A stretch of DNA of 64,000 nucleotides from Clostridiales bacterium (GCA_015056045.1 SVGZ01000001.1:88230-152229); one strand, 5' to 3'; counted from the stretch's first letter, positions 34,708 to 44,839 are shown. A program made the numbers and translations. The notes: generated by a model not told the origin, from the sequence alone.

Positions 34708-35730
34708 ATGGCAAAAATTGTTACATTTGGTGAAATTATGCTCCGTTTGGCACCGAACGGATATTACCGCTTCTTCCAGAACGATCAGATGCAGGCAACA
34801 TTCGGCGGCGGAGAAGCCAACGTTGCGGTTTCTCTTGCCAATTTCGGTATGGAAAGCCTTTATATCACAAAACTCCCGAAGCACGCCATCGGTCAGGCAG
34901 CGGTAGACAGCCTCCGCTACTTCGGCGTTGATACCAACAAGATCGCACGCGGCGGAGACCGTATCGGCATCTATTACCTTGAAAAAGGCGCATCCCAGCG
35001 CGGAAGTCTTTGCATTTATGACCGTGCACATTCTGCGATCGCCGAGGCAAAACCTGAAGATTTCGATTGGGATGATATTTTTGAAGGCGCAGATTGGTTC
35101 CATTTTACGGGCATCACACCGGCGCTTGGCGGAAACCTTGTTGAGATCTGCCTCGAAGCGGCAAAGAAAGCCAAAGAAAAAGGCATCAAAGTTTCCTGCG
35201 ACCTCAATTACCGCGGCAAGCTTTGGACAAGAGAGCAGGCTAGAGAAGCGATGACAAAGCTCTGCCAATATGTCGATGTCTGCATTTCCAACGAAGAAGA
35301 CGCAAAAGACGTTTTCGGCATTGAAGCGGAAAATACGGATATCACCGGCGGCAAGCTTAACCACGAAGGCTATAAATCCGTTGCGAAACAGCTGCAGGAT
35401 AAATTCGGCTTTGAAAAAGTCGCCATCACACTCAGAAGCTCGATCTCTGCAAACGATAATAACTGGGCAGGCATGCTCTTTGACGGCGAAAACTACTGCT
35501 TCTCCCGCAGCTATGCCGTTCACATCGTAGACAGAGTCGGCGGTGGAGACAGCTTTGGCGCAGGTCTTATTTATGCGCTGCTTTCGGGCAAAGATACACA
35601 GGCTGCGATCAATTTTGCCGTTGCAGCTTCCGCACTCAAACACTCGATCGAAGGCGACTTCAACCGTGTGACCGTTTCCGAAGTAGAAAAATTAGCCGGC
35701 GGCGATGGTTCCGGCCGTGTACAGAGATAA
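34708..35730 (+). CDS. kdgK: 2-Keto-3-deoxygluconate kinase (PfkB family)
   Basis: 340 residues. A ribokinase-fold enzyme with the N-terminal FGEIMLRLAP, GGGEANVAVSLANFG, and the C-terminal anion hole and catalytic base in VDRVGGGDSFGAGLIYALL. It phosphorylates 2-keto-3-deoxygluconate to KDPG, the last kinase step of hexuronate breakdown. AAAGGAG lies before the ATG. First gene of the operon, 19 bases before uxaC; the aldolase (kdgA) is not in the window. Confidence 0.85.
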   Translation: MAKIVTFGEIMLRLAPNGYYRFFQNDQMQATFGGGEANVAVSLANFGMESLYITKLPKHAIGQAAVDSLRYFGVDTNKIARGGDRIGIYYLEKGASQRGSLCIYDRAHSAIAEAKPEDFDWDDIFEGADWFHFTGITPALGGNLVEICLEAAKKAKEKGIKVSCDLNYRGKLWTREQAREAMTKLCQYVDVCISNEEDAKDVFGIEAENTDITGGKLNHEGYKSVAKQLQDKFGFEKVAITLRSSISANDNNWAGMLFDGENYCFSRSYAVHIVDRVGGGDSFGAGLIYALLSGKDTQAAINFAVAASALKHSIEGDFNRVTVSEVEKLAGGDGSGRVQR

Positions 35731-35749
35731 GCGAAAGGACAGACAGATT

Positions 35750-37183
35750 ATGAAAGCATTTATGGACAGCAACTTCCTTTTAAACAACGAAACGGCGATC
35801 CGCCTTTTCCACGAATATGCAAAAGATATGCCGCTCGTAGACTATCATTGCCATATTTCCCCGAAAGAAATTTATGAAGACAGACGCTTTAATAACCTTT
35901 GCGAGGTTTGGCTCGGCGGAAAGAACCCCGATGGCAGCTATTTCGGTGACCATTATAAATGGAGACTGATGCGCAGCAACGGCGTCGAAGAAGACTACAT
36001 CACCGGCGATAAGCCCGCCTTTGAGCGTTTTTATAAATTTGCGGAAACCCTCGAAATGGCGATCGGCAACCCGATGATCCATTGGTGCAACCTTGAGCTG
36101 CAGAAATTCTTCGGCATAACAGAGCCCCTGACAACGGAAAATGCAAAGGAGATCTTTGACCACTGCAATAAAATGCTGCAGGAAGACCCCGATCTTTCCG
36201 TCCGCGGTATCATCAAAAAATCGAATGTCGCTTTTATCGGCACAACAGATGACCCGATCGACAGCCTCGAATGGCACGAACAAATCGCACAGGACCCGAC
36301 AATCGAAGTAAAAGTTGCACCTTCTTACCGCCCGGATAAGGCCATCAACATCACAAAAGAAGGCTTTGTCGGTTATATTGCCAAGCTCGCAGCTTCCGTC
36401 GGCAAAGATTCCCTTTCAACCGCAAAAGAAGTTGCCGATGCTCTCGTCGAAAGACTTGCATTCTTCAAATCGCTCGGCTGCTGTGCAAGCGACCATGGTC
36501 TTGATTATATTCCTTTCCGCAAAACAACAGAGAAAGAAGCCACCGCTGCACTCAAAAAAGCACTCGCAGGCGAAGAAGTTTCCCTTGAAGAAGCAGAAAA
36601 ATACCAGACCTATATCCTTCTTGCTCTTGGCCGTGCATATCATCAATATGATATCGCGATGCAGCTGCACTATTCCTGCCTGCGCAACATGAACGAAAAG
36701 ATGTTCCGTATCATGGGTCCCGACACGGGCTATGATATGATTTCGCAGAATACCTGCGGCGGAAGTATTGCAGAGCTTCTTTCCGCACTCGAAATGGAAA
36801 ACGCCTGCCCGAAGACGATCCTTTATTCGCTGAATCCTGCGGATAATGAACAGTTGGGAACACTCATCGGCTGCTTCCAGTCTTCCGAAATTCCCGGAAA
36901 GATCCAGCACGGCTCCGCATGGTGGTTCAACGATACCAAGAGCGGCATGGAAGCACAGATGAAATCCCTTGCGAACCTCGGACTTCTGGGCAATTTTGTC
37001 GGTATGCTGACGGATTCCCGTTCCTTCCTTTCCTATGCAAGACACGATTATTTCCGCCGCATCCTCTGCAACCTCATCGGCGAATGGGTCGAAAACGGCG
37101 AATACCCGAATATCGAGTCTTCCCTGAAAAAGATCACGGAAGGTGTCTGCTATAACAACGCAAAGCGTTATTTTGGGCTTTAA
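35750..37183 (+). CDS. uxaC: Glucuronate/galacturonate isomerase
   Basis: 477 residues, normal for UxaC. An amidohydrolase-fold enzyme with the metal motif VDYHCHISPKEI and the conserved regions WHEQIAQDPTIEVKVAPSYRP, CASDHGLDYI and MLTDSRSFLSYARHDYFRR. It converts galacturonate to tagaturonate or glucuronate to fructuronate. ATG 35750 is chosen because it follows AAAGGA; a frame open further upstream overlaps kdgK without a site. Confidence 0.93.
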   Translation: MKAFMDSNFLLNNETAIRLFHEYAKDMPLVDYHCHISPKEIYEDRRFNNLCEVWLGGKNPDGSYFGDHYKWRLMRSNGVEEDYITGDKPAFERFYKFAETLEMAIGNPMIHWCNLELQKFFGITEPLTTENAKEIFDHCNKMLQEDPDLSVRGIIKKSNVAFIGTTDDPIDSLEWHEQIAQDPTIEVKVAPSYRPDKAINITKEGFVGYIAKLAASVGKDSLSTAKEVADALVERLAFFKSLGCCASDHGLDYIPFRKTTEKEATAALKKALAGEEVSLEEAEKYQTYILLALGRAYHQYDIAMQLHYSCLRNMNEKMFRIMGPDTGYDMISQNTCGGSIAELLSALEMENACPKTILYSLNPADNEQLGTLIGCFQSSEIPGKIQHGSAWWFNDTKSGMEAQMKSLANLGLLGNFVGMLTDSRSFLSYARHDYFRRILCNLIGEWVENGEYPNIESSLKKITEGVCYNNAKRYFGL

Positions 37184-37184
37184 T

Positions 37185-38666
37185 ATGAAACAGATCAGCT
37201 ATAAAACTTTAGAAGAACAGGATTACAAAGGCTTTTTATTAAAAGAAGCGGAAGAAAAAGTCCTGCAGTTTGGTGAAGGCGTCTTTATGCGCGCCTTTAT
37301 CGAAAATTTCATCGACGAAATGAACGAAAAGGCCGGTTTCAACGGCAAAGTCGTCCTCGTTCAGCCGAGAGGCGGTCACCCGGAAATTACCGAAAACTTT
37401 GAAAAACAGGATGGACTCTATACGCTCATCCTCCGTGGACGCGAAAACGGCGAAAAAGTCTCGAAAAGCCGTGTGATCTCCTGCGTTTCCCGCTGTCTTG
37501 ACCCGAAGGCAGATTGGAATGCCGTTCTTGCCTGTGCGGAAAATCAATCGCTGCGTTTTATTTTCTCCAACACGACCGAAGCCGGCATCGCTTTTGACGC
37601 AAACTGCAAATTGGATGATGCTCCCCCGGCAAGTTTCCCGGCAAAACTCACCGCCTTTTTATACAAACGCTATACGCTGGGTCTGCCCGGTTTCTATATC
37701 CTGCCCTGCGAGCTGAATGACAACAACGGCAAACTGCTCAAAGACTGCATTGAAAAGTACGTCGCTCTTTGGGAACTGCCCGAAGATTTCACCAAATGGT
37801 TGGAAGAAGAAAACACGATCTGTCAGACATTGGTCGACCGTATCGTCACGGGTTACCCGAAAGCGGAAGCCGAAGCCATCGAAAAAGAGCTTGGCTATAC
37901 GGATGCACTCCTCGATACGGGCGAAGTTTTTGCTTCTTTCGTCATCGAAGCGCCTGAAAGCATCAAAAATGAGCTTCCTTTTGCCAAAACAGATCTCCCG
38001 ATCGTTTTAACAACGGATCATAAGCCCTATAAAGAGCGCAAAGTCCGCATTCTGAACGGCGCGCATACCTCAATGGTTTTGGGTGCATACCTTGCCGGCG
38101 AAGATATCGTCCGCAACTGCATGGCAAATGACACCATTCGGGGATTCATGAACAAGTGCCTCGCGGAAGAGATCATCCCGACGCTTGACCTTGATAAAAA
38201 AGAGCTCGAAGATTTCGCGGCAGCCGTACAGGAACGATTTGATAATCCCTATATCGACCACGAACTTCTTGCGATCGCCATGAACAGCACATCCAAATGG
38301 AAGGCAAGAGTTATGCCGAGCGTTCTTGCTTATGCGGAAAGAATGGGCAAGCTGCCGAAGTGCCTGACATTCTCCTTTGCCGCCTATGCCGCTTTTTACC
38401 ACAGAGGCGAAGCTTTGGAAAACGGCGCACTCATCGGCAAGAGAAACGGTCAGGATTACCTGATCCGCGATGACGAAGCCGTTCTGCAGTGGTTCTATGA
38501 TCACCGAAATGATGATGCAAAAGAATTTATCGACGCTTTGGTGAAAAACGAGAGCTTCTGGGGCACAGAGCTTGCGAAAGTGGATGGCTTTGCCGAAACA
38601 GCGGGCGTAATGCTTGCACGGATCCTTGAAATCGGTATGGCGGAAGCCATGAAAGAGATGCTTTAA
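37185..38666 (+). CDS. uxaB: Tagaturonate reductase (altronate oxidoreductase)
   Basis: 493 residues of the mannitol-dehydrogenase family. The N-terminal QFGEGVFMRAFIENFIDEMNE and the central TDHKPYKERKVRILNGAHT contain the conserved Lys, Asn and His of the active site. It reduces tagaturonate to altronate with NADH. ATG 37185 begins two bases after the uxaC stop. Confidence 0.9.
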   Translation: MKQISYKTLEEQDYKGFLLKEAEEKVLQFGEGVFMRAFIENFIDEMNEKAGFNGKVVLVQPRGGHPEITENFEKQDGLYTLILRGRENGEKVSKSRVISCVSRCLDPKADWNAVLACAENQSLRFIFSNTTEAGIAFDANCKLDDAPPASFPAKLTAFLYKRYTLGLPGFYILPCELNDNNGKLLKDCIEKYVALWELPEDFTKWLEEENTICQTLVDRIVTGYPKAEAEAIEKELGYTDALLDTGEVFASFVIEAPESIKNELPFAKTDLPIVLTTDHKPYKERKVRILNGAHTSMVLGAYLAGEDIVRNCMANDTIRGFMNKCLAEEIIPTLDLDKKELEDFAAAVQERFDNPYIDHELLAIAMNSTSKWKARVMPSVLAYAERMGKLPKCLTFSFAAYAAFYHRGEALENGALIGKRNGQDYLIRDDEAVLQWFYDHRNDDAKEFIDALVKNESFWGTELAKVDGFAETAGVMLARILEIGMAEAMKEML

Positions 38667-38668
38667 GC

Positions 38669-40162
38669 ATGGAAAAAATGAGCATGAAAGCGATCAGAAT
38701 ACACACAAGCGATAACGTTGCCGTTGCCTTGGCGCCGATCACAAACGGAGAGATCGTACAGATCGGTGAAATTTCTGTCAAAGCATCTGAAAATATCACC
38801 ATTGGGCATAAATTTGCGCTTAAAACGATAAAAAAAGGCGAAGAGATCGTCAAATACGGCTATCCCATCGGCAAAGCAAAGGAAGAAATCGCTGCCGGAA
38901 GCTGGGTACATACGCATAACACGGCGACAGGACTTTCCGAAGAAGCGGAATACCGCTATGAGCACAAGGTTTTCCCGATGCCCGAAGCGGAAGAACGCCA
39001 TTTTATGGGATTTTTACGAAAAGATGGCAGAGCGGCGATCCGCAACGAGATCTGGATCATCCCAACGGTCGGCTGTGTCAACGGTGCGGCAAAGCTTCTT
39101 GAAAAAGAAGGCAATGCCATGCTGAAAGGTTCCTTGAGCGGTGTCTATGCCTATACGCATCCTTTTGGCTGCAGCCAGATGGGCGATGACCACGCACAGA
39201 CACGAAAACTTTTGGCAGCTTTGGCAAAACACCCGAATGCAGGCGGTGTCCTTATTTTGGGTCTTGGCTGCGAAAACCTCACGATGGAGCAGTTTAAGGC
39301 TGAGCTTGGCAGCTGGGATGAGGAACGCATGAAATTCCTCGTATGTCAGGAAGCGGAAGATGAGATCGAAGAAGGAAAGAAACTGTTGTCTGAGCTGATC
39401 TCCGCTGCAGCAGGCGATGTTCGCGAAGAAATCCCCGCATCGGCGCTCGTTATCGGTATGAAATGCGGCGGTTCGGATGGACTTTCGGGCATTACGGCAA
39501 ACCCTGCGGTCGGTCGTTTTTCCGACAGGCTGATCGCAATGGGCGGTTCTACCATTTTAACGGAAGTTCCCGAAATGTTCGGTGCGGAAAAGATCCTTTT
39601 TGACCGCTGCGAATCGGAAGAAGTTTTCCATGAAGCTGTTCGCATGGTCGAAGAGTTCAAAAAATATTTCACCGATCACGGTCAGGTCGTCTATGAAAAC
39701 CCGAGTCCGGGCAACAAAGCCGGCGGCATCACAACGCTTGAAGATAAATCCTGCGGCTGTGTACAAAAAGGCGGCAGTGCACAGGTCGTGGATGTCCTCG
39801 GATATGGCGATCGTGTGACGAAGAAAGGTCTGAACCTGCTTTCAGGTCCGGGCAATGACCTCGTCAGTGCAACGGTCCTTGCCGCAGCGGGCGCACATAT
39901 GGTGCTTTTCACAACAGGCAGAGGGACTCCTTTCGGTTCGCCTGCGCCGACGCTGAAAATCGCAACGAATGCTACCCTTGCCGAAAAGAAAAAGAACTGG
40001 ATCGATTTTGATGCAAGCCCGATCGCTTTTGGCGAAGATCCGGACGAAACGGGAAAAAGATTACTTGATCTCGTCCTCGAAATCGCAAACGGAAAGCAAA
40101 CGAAGACCGAAGAAAAGAATTACCGCGAGATTTCCATCTGGAAAGACGGCGTTTTCCTGTAA
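38669..40162 (+). CDS. uxaA: Altronate dehydratase
   Basis: 497 residues. A SAF-like N-terminal domain (to about residue 95) is followed by the UxaA/GarD catalytic domain with HPFGCSQMGDDH, ILGLGCENL, MKCGGSDGLSGITANPA, ITTLEDKSCGCVQKGG and TTGRGTPFGSPAPTLKI. It dehydrates altronate to 2-keto-3-deoxygluconate with an iron-type centre. Starts two bases after the uxaB stop. Confidence 0.92.
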   Translation: MEKMSMKAIRIHTSDNVAVALAPITNGEIVQIGEISVKASENITIGHKFALKTIKKGEEIVKYGYPIGKAKEEIAAGSWVHTHNTATGLSEEAEYRYEHKVFPMPEAEERHFMGFLRKDGRAAIRNEIWIIPTVGCVNGAAKLLEKEGNAMLKGSLSGVYAYTHPFGCSQMGDDHAQTRKLLAALAKHPNAGGVLILGLGCENLTMEQFKAELGSWDEERMKFLVCQEAEDEIEEGKKLLSELISAAAGDVREEIPASALVIGMKCGGSDGLSGITANPAVGRFSDRLIAMGGSTILTEVPEMFGAEKILFDRCESEEVFHEAVRMVEEFKKYFTDHGQVVYENPSPGNKAGGITTLEDKSCGCVQKGGSAQVVDVLGYGDRVTKKGLNLLSGPGNDLVSATVLAAAGAHMVLFTTGRGTPFGSPAPTLKIATNATLAEKKKNWIDFDASPIAFGEDPDETGKRLLDLVLEIANGKQTKTEEKNYREISIWKDGVFL

Positions 40163-40164
40163 AA

Positions 40165-40725
40165 ATGGCGAAAAAACTATCGGAAATGACTTTGGAAGAG
40201 CTGTGGGAGCTTTTCCCGATCTTCCTTGTTCCGCACAAAACAGAGTGGAAAAGCTGGTTTGCCGAAGAAAAAGCGCTAATCGAAGAACTTTTACCCGAGG
40301 CTCGGCGCATCAGCCATATCGGCAGCACGGCGATCCCCGGAATTTATGCGAAAGCGATCGTGGATATCCTGATCGAATTGCCGAAGGATTCCGATATGCA
40401 AAAAGCTGCAGATATTCTTCGGGCAAATGGTTTTATACAGATGTCCGCAGAGAATGGCCGCATTTCCCTGAACAAAGGCTATACGGAAAAGGGCTTTGCG
40501 GAAAGAGTTTTTCATCTGCATCTGCGCTTTTTGGGCGATAACGATGAGCTGTATTTCCGCGATCTCCTGCTCAGTGATGCCGGACTTGCGCACGAATATG
40601 AGGCTTTGAAATTATCGCTTACCGGTGATTTCAAGCATGATCGTGATGGTTACACGGCAGCAAAAGGCGATTTTATCCGCAGAAACACCGCAAAAGCCAA
40701 GGAATTTTTTAAAGAGAAATATTAA
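40165..40725 (+). CDS. GrpB-family (UPF0157) nucleotidyltransferase-like protein
   Basis: 186 residues with HIGSTAIPGIYAKAIVDILIEL and FHLHLRFLG, the signature of GrpB proteins. These have a nucleotidyltransferase-like fold; their job is not established. Starts two bases after uxaA and ends the operon; in this setting it may be a passenger or a sugar-nucleotide-related enzyme. Confidence 0.82.
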   Translation: MAKKLSEMTLEELWELFPIFLVPHKTEWKSWFAEEKALIEELLPEARRISHIGSTAIPGIYAKAIVDILIELPKDSDMQKAADILRANGFIQMSAENGRISLNKGYTEKGFAERVFHLHLRFLGDNDELYFRDLLLSDAGLAHEYEALKLSLTGDFKHDRDGYTAAKGDFIRRNTAKAKEFFKEKY

Positions 40726-40730
40726 AATAT

Positions 40731-40767
40731 AAGAGCGAGTGAATTTTTAAATATGCCCGCTCTTTTT
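40731..40767 (+). terminator. Terminator of the hexuronate operon
   Basis: AGAGCG (40732-40737) pairs with CGCTCT (40758-40763), followed by five T. Confidence 0.7.
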
Positions 40768-40779
40768 GTATTGAAAACT

Positions 40780-41115
40780 AAACTTTTAAATGGAATATTT
40801 TTCAGTTCAGGGAAACAATCCCTCCGTCTTTTGCCAAGTGTTGCTTCGCAAACTCGGCAAAAGCCACCTCCGTAAGTTTTGCGAAGCAATACGACAAGTT
40901 TTGCGAAGCAATACTTGATTGCACAAGGGAGGGCAAGTATTCGCAAAGCGAAAACTCGGCGAGTTTGCGAGTATCGCTTCGCGAAACTCGGACGAGTTTA
41001 CCTTCGGTAAACCTCGCGCGTTAGGCTTGAAACCTATCTTCTCAAAATAAACTTTTGACTGCAGGTTATAACTTCCCAGCAACCAATCTCTCTAATTGAG
41101 TATTGGATGCAGCGT
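40780..41115 (-). repeat. Dispersed repeat element, copy next to glnN
   Basis: This 400-base gene-free stretch carries one long copy of a repeat seen again (inverted) at 59953-60560. Shared blocks in order: TAAATGGAATATTTTT, AACAATCCCTC, GCGAAACTCGG, GTTTACCTTCGGTAAAC, a CAGGTTATAAC block and CAATCTCTCTAATTGAG. Inside it is a sub-repeat TTTTGCGAAGCAATAC, twice in tandem. It ends about ten bases from the glnN stop. Confidence 0.7.
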
Positions 41116-41124
41116 CACCGCTGC

Positions 41125-43218
41125 TTAGACGCCGAAGAGAAGATCGCCATATGTCGGGAAAGGCCAGTAGCTGCGTGCAACGAGTATTTCAAGATTATCG
41201 GCAAAACGGCGGGCATTTTCCATTTCGGGAATGATGCTGTCACGGATCATCTCCGCACGTTTGATCGAGCTGCAAAGCCCGTCGCTTTCACGGAGAAGAC
41301 TTTCAAGCCTGTCGGCACTTTCCGAAAGTGCATTGGTGTTTTCAAGAATTTTTTTCAGGGTTTCAAAGCCGCTGTCGCACATAAAATCAAGCCCGAGCGC
41401 TTTTTTGGACATTGCCGAACGGGAAAGAAGCTCTGCGTAAGCCTCTGCGGAAGGCAGAATATCGCGGCGGATCATCTCAAGCTCTGTGTTTGCCTCGATG
41501 CGCATCGTCATGCAGTAATTGTCATACATGATCTCGCTGCGGGAGACGATCTCTGTCTTCGAGAAAATGTTGTATTTCGAGAAAAGCGCAATGTTTTCCG
41601 CTTTGGAAAAATGCGGTAAGGCATCGACTGTCGTTTCAAGGTTCAAAAGACCGCGGCGTTCAGCCTCTTTTTTCCAGGCTTCGGTATAGTTGTTGCCGTT
41701 GAAAATGACGCAGTCGTGTTTTTTTAAGGATTCGCGCATGAGTGCATAGACTTCGGTTTCGAAATCTTCCGCTTTTTCAAGGCGATCGGCAAACTGCGAA
41801 AGAGCATCGGCAATGATCGTGTTTAAAATAATGTTCGGTTCCGCAACGCTCATCGAAGAGCCGACCATACGGAATTCAAATTTGTTGCCCGTAAAGGCAA
41901 AAGGCGAAGTACGGTTGCGGTCTGTCGTGTCTGCCGGGATGTTCGGGAGAACGTGTACGCCCGTTTCCATATCGGCAACATTTGCCGCACGGTATTCCGT
42001 ACCGTTCTTGATCGAGGATAAAATATCGGTCAGTTCGCTGCCGAGGAAGATCGAAACGATCGCCGGAGGAGCTTCATGGCCGCCAAGTCGCCTGTCATTG
42101 CCCGCTGTGGCAACGGTAATGCGCAAAAGATCCTGATGTTCGTGTACAGCCTGAATGACCGCACAGAGGAAAAGCAGGAAGCGTGTATTCTTTTCGGGAT
42201 GCGAACCGGGTCTGAAAAGGTTTTCACCGCCGGCTGTCGAAAGCGACCAGTTGTTGTGTTTGCCGCTGCCGTTGACGCCTTCAAAGGGCTTTTCGTGCAA
42301 AAGGCAGGCAAGACCGTGCTTATCGGCGATTTTTTTCATCAGCTCCATCGTGAGCTGGTTATGGTCCGTGGCAATATTGGCGGAAGAGAAGATCGGTGCA
42401 AGCTCATGCTGTGCAGGGGCTGCTTCATTATGCTGGGTTTTGGCGTAAACACCGAGCTTCCAGAGCTCTTCGTTCAGCTCGCGCATAAATTCCGCAACAC
42501 GGGGTTTGATCGTACCGAAATAATGGTCGCCCATTTCCTGCCCTTTCGGTGCCATTGCGCCAAAAAGCGTACGGCCCGTAAAGAAAAGGTCACGGCGTTT
42601 TTTATACATTTCTTTATCGACAAGGAAATATTCCTGTTCCGCACCGACGTTCGGCGTAACAACACGGGTCGTATCATCCCCAAAAAGGCGCAGGATACGA
42701 GTCGCTTCACGGCTGACAAGTTCAGTTGAGCGCAGAAGCGGCGTTTTTTTATCGAGAACTTCACCCGAGAAGGAATAGAATGCCGTCGGGATGCAGAGGA
42801 TGTTGTCTTTGATAAAGGCATACGAAGTCGGGTCCCAAGCGGTATAGCCACGGGCTTCAAATGTCGCGCGAAGACCGCCCGAAGGGAAACTCGAGGCATC
42901 GGGTTCGCCTTTGATCAGCTCTTTGCCCGAAAATTCCATCAGGATGCGTCCGTTTTTTTGTATAGAAAGGAAGCTGTCGTGTTTTTCAGCGGTAATGCCC
43001 GTCATCGGCTGGAACCAATGCGTATAATGCGTTGCCCCTTTTTCGATCGCCCAATCTTTCATGGCGTTGGCAACGGCATTGGCCACGGTGATGTTCAGGT
43101 CTCTGCCTTCGATGATCGTCTGCTCAAGTGTTTCATAGACATCACTGGGGAGTTTTTCCCGCATGACATCATCATTAAACACCATGCTTCCGAAAATTTC
43201 GTATATATTATTTGTCAT
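41125..43218 (-). CDS. glnN: Type III glutamine synthetase
   Basis: 697 residues, the size of GSIII (types I and II are 360-470). It has the GlnN-type N-terminal FGSMVFNDDVM, the central NVGAEQEYFLVD, AAPAQHELAPIF and KHNNWSLST motifs of the active site, and an extended helical C-terminus. It makes glutamine from glutamate and ammonium. ATG 43218 is preferred because AAGGA precedes it. Single-gene transcript. Confidence 0.93.
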   Translation of the reverse strand: MTNNIYEIFGSMVFNDDVMREKLPSDVYETLEQTIIEGRDLNITVANAVANAMKDWAIEKGATHYTHWFQPMTGITAEKHDSFLSIQKNGRILMEFSGKELIKGEPDASSFPSGGLRATFEARGYTAWDPTSYAFIKDNILCIPTAFYSFSGEVLDKKTPLLRSTELVSREATRILRLFGDDTTRVVTPNVGAEQEYFLVDKEMYKKRRDLFFTGRTLFGAMAPKGQEMGDHYFGTIKPRVAEFMRELNEELWKLGVYAKTQHNEAAPAQHELAPIFSSANIATDHNQLTMELMKKIADKHGLACLLHEKPFEGVNGSGKHNNWSLSTAGGENLFRPGSHPEKNTRFLLFLCAVIQAVHEHQDLLRITVATAGNDRRLGGHEAPPAIVSIFLGSELTDILSSIKNGTEYRAANVADMETGVHVLPNIPADTTDRNRTSPFAFTGNKFEFRMVGSSMSVAEPNIILNTIIADALSQFADRLEKAEDFETEVYALMRESLKKHDCVIFNGNNYTEAWKKEAERRGLLNLETTVDALPHFSKAENIALFSKYNIFSKTEIVSRSEIMYDNYCMTMRIEANTELEMIRRDILPSAEAYAELLSRSAMSKKALGLDFMCDSGFETLKKILENTNALSESADRLESLLRESDGLCSSIKRAEMIRDSIIPEMENARRFADNLEILVARSYWPFPTYGDLLFGV

Positions 43219-43302
43219 AACTGCAAGATCCTTTCCCACTGTACAGGCGCAATTTTTTTGCGTTCACAGAGAAGTGTAATGAAAAATCGCCTTTTTGTCA
43301 AT

Positions 43303-43325
43303 GAAAAAAACTGCTCTCGGCAGTC
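43303..43325 (-). terminator. Terminator of the 43.4-44.1 kb gene
   Basis: ACTGC (43310-43314) pairs with GCAGT (43320-43324); on the minus strand a run of seven T follows. Confidence 0.7.
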
Positions 43326-43373
43326 TTTTTCGCTCAATTCCCGAACGATATGGGGTATTCTATTTTATAATGT

Positions 43374-44078
43374 TCAGGAAGTCATCGTGACGGATGTAAT
43401 GCGCATCGGGTAGCAATTCACGATGTCGCTTGCATAATCGGGGTTGTTTTTCATGTGGAATTCAAAGCTTGCATATTCCTGCGTTTCGTTATCGACGAGC
43501 ATCATCGTTACAATATATGTACCGTCGCTGTTCATTATGTAGGAAGATACGCTTGCCGAAAGCGCCGAAAAATCTGCCCCTGTGAAGCAGAAGCTGCCGT
43601 CATTTTCATCATAGGTGACGTAATCGAGCCTTTTCGGGAAAGAAATCAGCTCATCTCTATCTGCAAAGCCGGCATGTAGAAGCTCCAATACAGACCAACC
43701 GGGAATCGTGACATCATAGTTTTCATCGACGACATATTCATCGCGAACGCCAACGCCCTGATTTGCCGCAATATAGAGGCTCATCCAGACAAATGCCGGG
43801 TTATCGGCATCGTATTCCGATCCCGTTGTCGCAACGGTTCGCATCAAAGCATCACAGATCGGCATCATTTTTTCCAGACGCTGCTCAACGATCTGCATTT
43901 TCATCTGCTTGATCTGTTCCGGTGAAAGCGAATAAACGGGTTCGGCTTCTTCACCGCTGACAACCTCGTTAAATGAAGGCGTTTCTGCCGTTTCTTCGGG
44001 TTTGCAGATCGCCATCGAAAAAACAACAGCCAGTATCACGACTAACACAGCAAGCGCTGCGATCATTCCTTTTTTCAT
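43374..44078 (-). CDS. Membrane-anchored extracytoplasmic protein, function unknown
   Basis: ATG 44078 lies behind AAAGGA. The 234-residue product has an N-terminal hydrophobic helix (about residues 5-27), then an extracellular part starting with an acidic linker. It holds a helical segment LSPEQIKQMKMQIVEQRLEKM and a beta-rich C-terminus. No family is recognised. No operon partner: it has its own terminator and lies divergent to carD. Confidence 0.65.
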   Translation of the reverse strand: MKKGMIAALAVLVVILAVVFSMAICKPEETAETPSFNEVVSGEEAEPVYSLSPEQIKQMKMQIVEQRLEKMMPICDALMRTVATTGSEYDADNPAFVWMSLYIAANQGVGVRDEYVVDENYDVTIPGWSVLELLHAGFADRDELISFPKRLDYVTYDENDGSFCFTGADFSALSASVSSYIMNSDGTYIVTMMLVDNETQEYASFEFHMKNNPDYASDIVNCYPMRITSVTMTS

Positions 44079-44268
44079 TGCGTATTTCCTTTCGTCTGCC
44101 ATTGCCATGGCGGCATATACCGTTTCTATTGTACCGTTTTTTCGCCTTTGTTTCAACATCACCGCCGCAAATTCACAAAACAGATAAAAAAGAGCCGCTT
44201 TCCCGAGCAACATTTTACAATTCACTTGGGCTCTGTCAAATTCTCGCCAATTACTATGTATTTTTTGC

Positions 44269-44298
44269 TTACATCCCGTCAATTTTTTGTGATATAAT
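44269..44298 (+). promoter_or_regulatory. Putative extended -10 promoter of carD
   Basis: TTACAT (44269-44274), 18 bases, TATAAT (44293-44298), with TGA directly before the -10. Confidence 0.6.
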
Positions 44299-44338
44299 AT
44301 TACAAGAGCAAAGAATAAATCCAAAAAGGATGGTGAGT

Positions 44339-44839
44339 ATGTTTAAGGTTGATACGTACGTTGTTTACGGGACTGCAGGTGTTTGCCTCGTCAAAGATAT
44401 CCGCAAGGAAAATTTCGGCGGAAGAAAAGCGGAATATTATATTCTGCAGCCGATTTTTGACCGCGATTCCATGATCTATGCACCGGTGGACAACGAAAAA
44501 GTGACCATCCGCAGCGTCATCGGCGAAGATGAACTCTACAGCCTCATCCATGAACTGCCCGAAAGAAAACCCGCATGGATCGAAAACGATAAGCTCCGCA
44601 ACGAAACGTTTAAAGAAACTTTGCGAACAGGCGATATCCGCAGCATCTTTTTCATGCTGCACGACCTTTATCTGCACAAATTTGCACAGGCGGAAAAAGG
44701 CAGAAAGCTGCACATTGCCGACGACAACATCATGCGCTCTGCGGAAAACCTCGTCAACAGCGAATTTGCACACGTTCTGGGGCTTGAACCGGCGGATGTC
44801 GTGCCCTTTATCCTGCGGGAGGCTTTTCCCGAAAAATAA
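44339..44839 (+). CDS. CarD/CdnL-family RNA-polymerase-binding regulator
   Basis: 166 residues. The N-terminal RNAP-interaction domain starts VDTYVVYGTAGVCLVKDI and continues to YYILQPIFDRDSMIYAPVDN. The C-terminal part is helical with LEPADVV. CarD proteins bind the RNAP beta subunit and stabilise open complexes. ATG 44339 is favoured; ATG 44330 in the same frame is possible. Isolated gene with its own promoter and terminator. Confidence 0.85.
   Translation: MFKVDTYVVYGTAGVCLVKDIRKENFGGRKAEYYILQPIFDRDSMIYAPVDNEKVTIRSVIGEDELYSLIHELPERKPAWIENDKLRNETFKETLRTGDIRSIFFMLHDLYLHKFAQAEKGRKLHIADDNIMRSAENLVNSEFAHVLGLEPADVVPFILREAFPEK

Noticed and set aside
35705..35749. Upstream start for uxaC overlapping kdgK
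   Set aside because: The added residues do not belong to the family and the ATG at 35750 has a proper AAAGGA site.
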